Origin: Gammaproteobacteria bacterium
GTDB taxonomy: Bacteria > Pseudomonadota > Gammaproteobacteria > Pseudomonadales > Halieaceae
Length of the DNA: 64,000 nucleotides
NCBI GenBank assembly: GCA_030428835.1
Contig: JAUIEP010000004.1
Location: forward strand, 16,300-80,299
Reading direction: 5' to 3'
Positions 62,125-64,000 of this stretch are shown piece by piece. Every line of letters starts with the position of its first letter. The stretch's first letter is position 1. A program made the translations under genes and the position numbers. The notes beneath the pieces are model-generated. The model was not told the DNA's origin, did not search any database, and saw only the letters and a list, made by a program, of their open reading frames with translations.

Positions 62125-62976
62125 TCAGTCGAACAGCGCCAGAACCCTGACTTCCGCGCTTGCCCGGGGATGCGTTCCCGCCGGGCAGCGCGGATCATCG
62201 AAGGCGGTGTGCGCCACGCGCTTGGGGTGCGCGGGGTCGGTGTCGTGGGTCTTGAAGATGAGCACTTCATCGCGCCGCATGTCTGGAAAGTAGTGCCAGC
62301 GGTGCGCCGCGTTGTGGGTATAGCTCGTGGTATCGTGCCGCATCTCGCCCACGCCTAGGACCTCAGTGATCGCGGTGATCGTGACCTCGTCGGCGGGGTC
62401 GATGGAGCGCGCATCGCAGACCGCGAGCGGTGCGTCCTGGGGCGGGTCCGACAGGCAGCGCCACAGGTTGTACAACGCCACGCGCCGGTAATCGCCCAAC
62501 TTCAGGCCGTGCAGGTCTTCCACGAAGAACTTGATCTGGCCCGCGGAGGAGGCATCGGTGTTGTCCGCGTGCGGGTAGCGCGCCGGTTTGGCGTTTTTCA
62601 GTGGCGCGAGTTGCTCCGTCGCGGATTCCGAGAAGCGCTGCTTCGCGCCGCCGAGTGCGAAGGTGCGCGCGGCGCCGGTGATATCCTCGATCAGTGCGCA
62701 GAGTTCGGTGGTGTAGGTGTTGTTGGCTTCCGGCTCCAGTTCGATATTGTTAAGTGCCGTGACGGCGCTGCGGTGCGCGACCAGTTGGAAGCCCTCCTTT
62801 GCCAGTGTCGCGCCGCCGCCGCGCGCATTGGCGATCCAGGTGCGCTCCCCGGGCAGGGTCTGCATCGTGGAGTTTTCCTCCGCCTCGCTGACGAAGGTAA
62901 GGGGCGGCTCGCCCGGGCCCGGGCGGTTGCGTATGTAGTTGACGTCTGCGTGAACGCCGTCCGCGCCTGTCGTCAT
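62125..62976 (-). CDS. CmcJ/NvfI-family putative 2-oxoglutarate oxygenase
   Basis: The 283-residue protein resembles the CmcJ/NvfI family, in which members are Fe(II)/2-oxoglutarate-dependent oxygenases or partners of methyltransferases. A candidate metal motif H-A-D (in RYPHADNTDAS) and a distal histidine (in AAHRWHYFPDM) with downstream arginine are visible. ATG 62976 overlaps the stop of the upstream amidohydrolase (ATGA), suggesting the two act on the same compound. The substrate is unknown. Confidence 0.78.
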   Translation of the reverse strand: MTTGADGVHADVNYIRNRPGPGEPPLTFVSEAEENSTMQTLPGERTWIANARGGGATLAKEGFQLVAHRSAVTALNNIELEPEANNTYTTELCALIEDITGAARTFALGGAKQRFSESATEQLAPLKNAKPARYPHADNTDASSAGQIKFFVEDLHGLKLGDYRRVALYNLWRCLSDPPQDAPLAVCDARSIDPADEVTITAITEVLGVGEMRHDTTSYTHNAAHRWHYFPDMRRDEVLIFKTHDTDPAHPKRVAHTAFDDPRCPAGTHPRASAEVRVLALFD

Positions 62977-64000
62977 GGCATGCCTTGCGGAGCTGCGCGC
63001 GGCCGCAGCCGCTGTCCCGGGCGGGCGCCCGTGGAGCGACCCTCGCGGGTGGCTACGATGCCGTTCACCACGCTCAGGTGGACTCCCTGCGCATCGGTGA
63101 TGAGCCGACGGCCGGAGGCGGGCTGGTCGTCGACAAAGCGCACGCCGGTCGTGCCGATAAGGTCGGGGTCGAACAGCACGAGGTCGGCGGCCAGCCCCTC
63201 GCTCAGCAACCCGCGATCGTTGAGCCCCAACAGCCGCGCCTGTTCGTGGGTGAGTTTGTGCACGGCCCGCTCGAGTGACAGCACCCGCCGCTCGCGCACC
63301 CAGTGCTGTAGCGTCCATACCGCGTAGCAACTGTCGGTGTTCGACAGCACGTGGGCCCCGGCGTCCGAGGCGCCGATCATGGCCATTGGGTGACGCACCA
63401 TGTCGGCCAGGATGTCATCGTCGGCGTTGCGCATGAGTACGGCGAACTGCGTTTCAAGGTTGTCGGCCAGTGCGGTGTCCAGCAGTACGTCGGTCACGGG
63501 GACACCGCGCGCCGCGGCGATCTCGGCCACGCTCGCGCGCCAGTCGCCGGACTGGTGGGTGAACCGCACGAACACGTGTTCCCAGCGCCCGGAGAAGATC
63601 GGGTTCGCGGGGATGGCGGCGCCCTCGGCGGCCAGCTGCTCGCGCGCGGCCTCGTCGGCGGCCAGTGCGCGCACGCCGGCGCCGCCGTTTGCCTTGACCG
63701 CCGCGGCGAGGGTGGGCAGCGCGCGTACGAGTACGCCGGGGGCATCGAGTCGCGTCCACAATTCGAACGGGCGCGTGGAGATCTGCGGTACGACGAGGTC
63801 ACCCTCCTCGCGCGCACGGGCCACCGCGTCCATCAGGGTAAGCGCGGAGCCGGGTTCGGCCAGGGAGTCGAGTACCGCGCCGATGATGACCGGCCGCCCC
63901 GAGCGGCGCGCGATGCGCCGGTGCCACTCGAGATCCGCGGCCTGCTGCTGCGCGTCCTGTAGTAGCGCCGCATTGGCCATGGCGAACAGGCCCGGCCCGG
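62973..64000 (-). CDS. D-aminoacylase-type amidohydrolase (5' end outside window)
   Basis: The C-terminal two-thirds of an N-acyl-D-amino-acid deacylase-like amidohydrolase; the frame stays open past base 64000, so the N-terminus and the first metal ligands are missing. Seen here are GASDAGAH (metal aspartate region), LTHEQARLLGLNDRG and GLAADLVLFDPD, all typical. The partner gene downstream is a CmcJ-like oxygenase with overlapping stop/start. The methionine at 63980 is internal, not the start. Confidence 0.88.
   Translation of the reverse strand, partial: GPGLFAMANAALLQDAQQQAADLEWHRRIARRSGRPVIIGAVLDSLAEPGSALTLMDAVARAREEGDLVVPQISTRPFELWTRLDAPGVLVRALPTLAAAVKANGGAGVRALAADEAAREQLAAEGAAIPANPIFSGRWEHVFVRFTHQSGDWRASVAEIAAARGVPVTDVLLDTALADNLETQFAVLMRNADDDILADMVRHPMAMIGASDAGAHVLSNTDSCYAVWTLQHWVRERRVLSLERAVHKLTHEQARLLGLNDRGLLSEGLAADLVLFDPDLIGTTGVRFVDDQPASGRRLITDAQGVHLSVVNGIVATREGRSTGARPGQRLRPRAAPQGMP

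Noticed and set aside
1..64000. CRISPR array, prophage or integrative element
   Set aside because: No regularly spaced direct repeats, cas genes, integrase or phage structural genes were seen.

Overview
The window is a high-GC, gene-dense bacterial chromosome segment with no phage or insertion-sequence genes. The order nrdR-ribD-ribE-ribB(A)-ribH-nusB-thiL-pgpA, the xseB-ispA pair, a MerR-controlled leucine/isovalerate (liu) operon and a gammaproteobacterial-type tRNA-Thr all point to a gammaproteobacterium. The secreted sulfatase and the vanadium-haloperoxidase-type protein suggest a marine group such as the Halieaceae. That placement is inference from gene content, not from a marker phylogeny.

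Layout. 1-9065 (minus): a five-gene operon of circularly permuted ATP-grasp, alpha-E, transglutaminase-DUF2126, fused ATP-grasp/alpha-E and transglutaminase proteins, a predicted peptide or amide ligation system of unknown product. 9246-17795 (plus): glyA, nrdR and the riboflavin/thiamine/phosphatidylglycerol housekeeping run, ending in a stand-alone ribA. The ribB gene here carries a cysteine-free GTP cyclohydrolase II-like domain, so ribA supplies that step. 17792-18938 (minus): ispA and xseB. 19171-30111: a surface-polysaccharide cluster on both strands. It has an ABC-2 exporter (Wzm/Wzt type), an Fe-S F420-dehydrogenase-beta-like protein, a pyruvyltransferase, KpsC/GT99-like and GT4 glycosyltransferases, a TagD-like glycerol-3-phosphate cytidylyltransferase and a TagB/TagF-like glycerophosphotransferase. 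Together these predict a pyruvylated, glycerol-phosphate-containing (teichoic-acid-like) capsule or O-antigen. 30244-32949 (minus): dxs and an SGNH-like exported protein. 33095-34294 (plus): a membrane diguanylate cyclase.

34295-35008 is a gene-free block of nested inverted repeats. 35009-43069 holds housekeeping and accessory genes: hslR, yrfG-type nucleotidase, cysQ, a DUF465 protein, a metallo-beta-lactamase-fold protein, ogt plus an Ada/AlkA fusion, a DUF2959 lipoprotein, a sterol desaturase-family enzyme, yaeQ and a small membrane protein. 43072-49969 (minus) is the liuRABCDE operon, with an 18-bp perfect palindrome at its promoter. A 97-bp nested palindromic element separates it from birA-coaX. 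51955-54348 carries two tandem paralogous lipoprotein serine hydrolases, the first apparently starting at ATC. Then come tRNA-Thr(CGT), a 1843-residue secreted FG-GAP/UnbV/Ig-like/vanadium-haloperoxidase fusion, a secreted sulfatase, a CmcJ/NvfI-like oxygenase and the end of a D-aminoacylase-type amidohydrolase that runs off the window.

The two most interesting items are the teichoic-acid-like polymer cluster in a Gram-negative setting and the haloperoxidase megaprotein. Long open frames antisense to real genes are common here because of the GC content and were left out.
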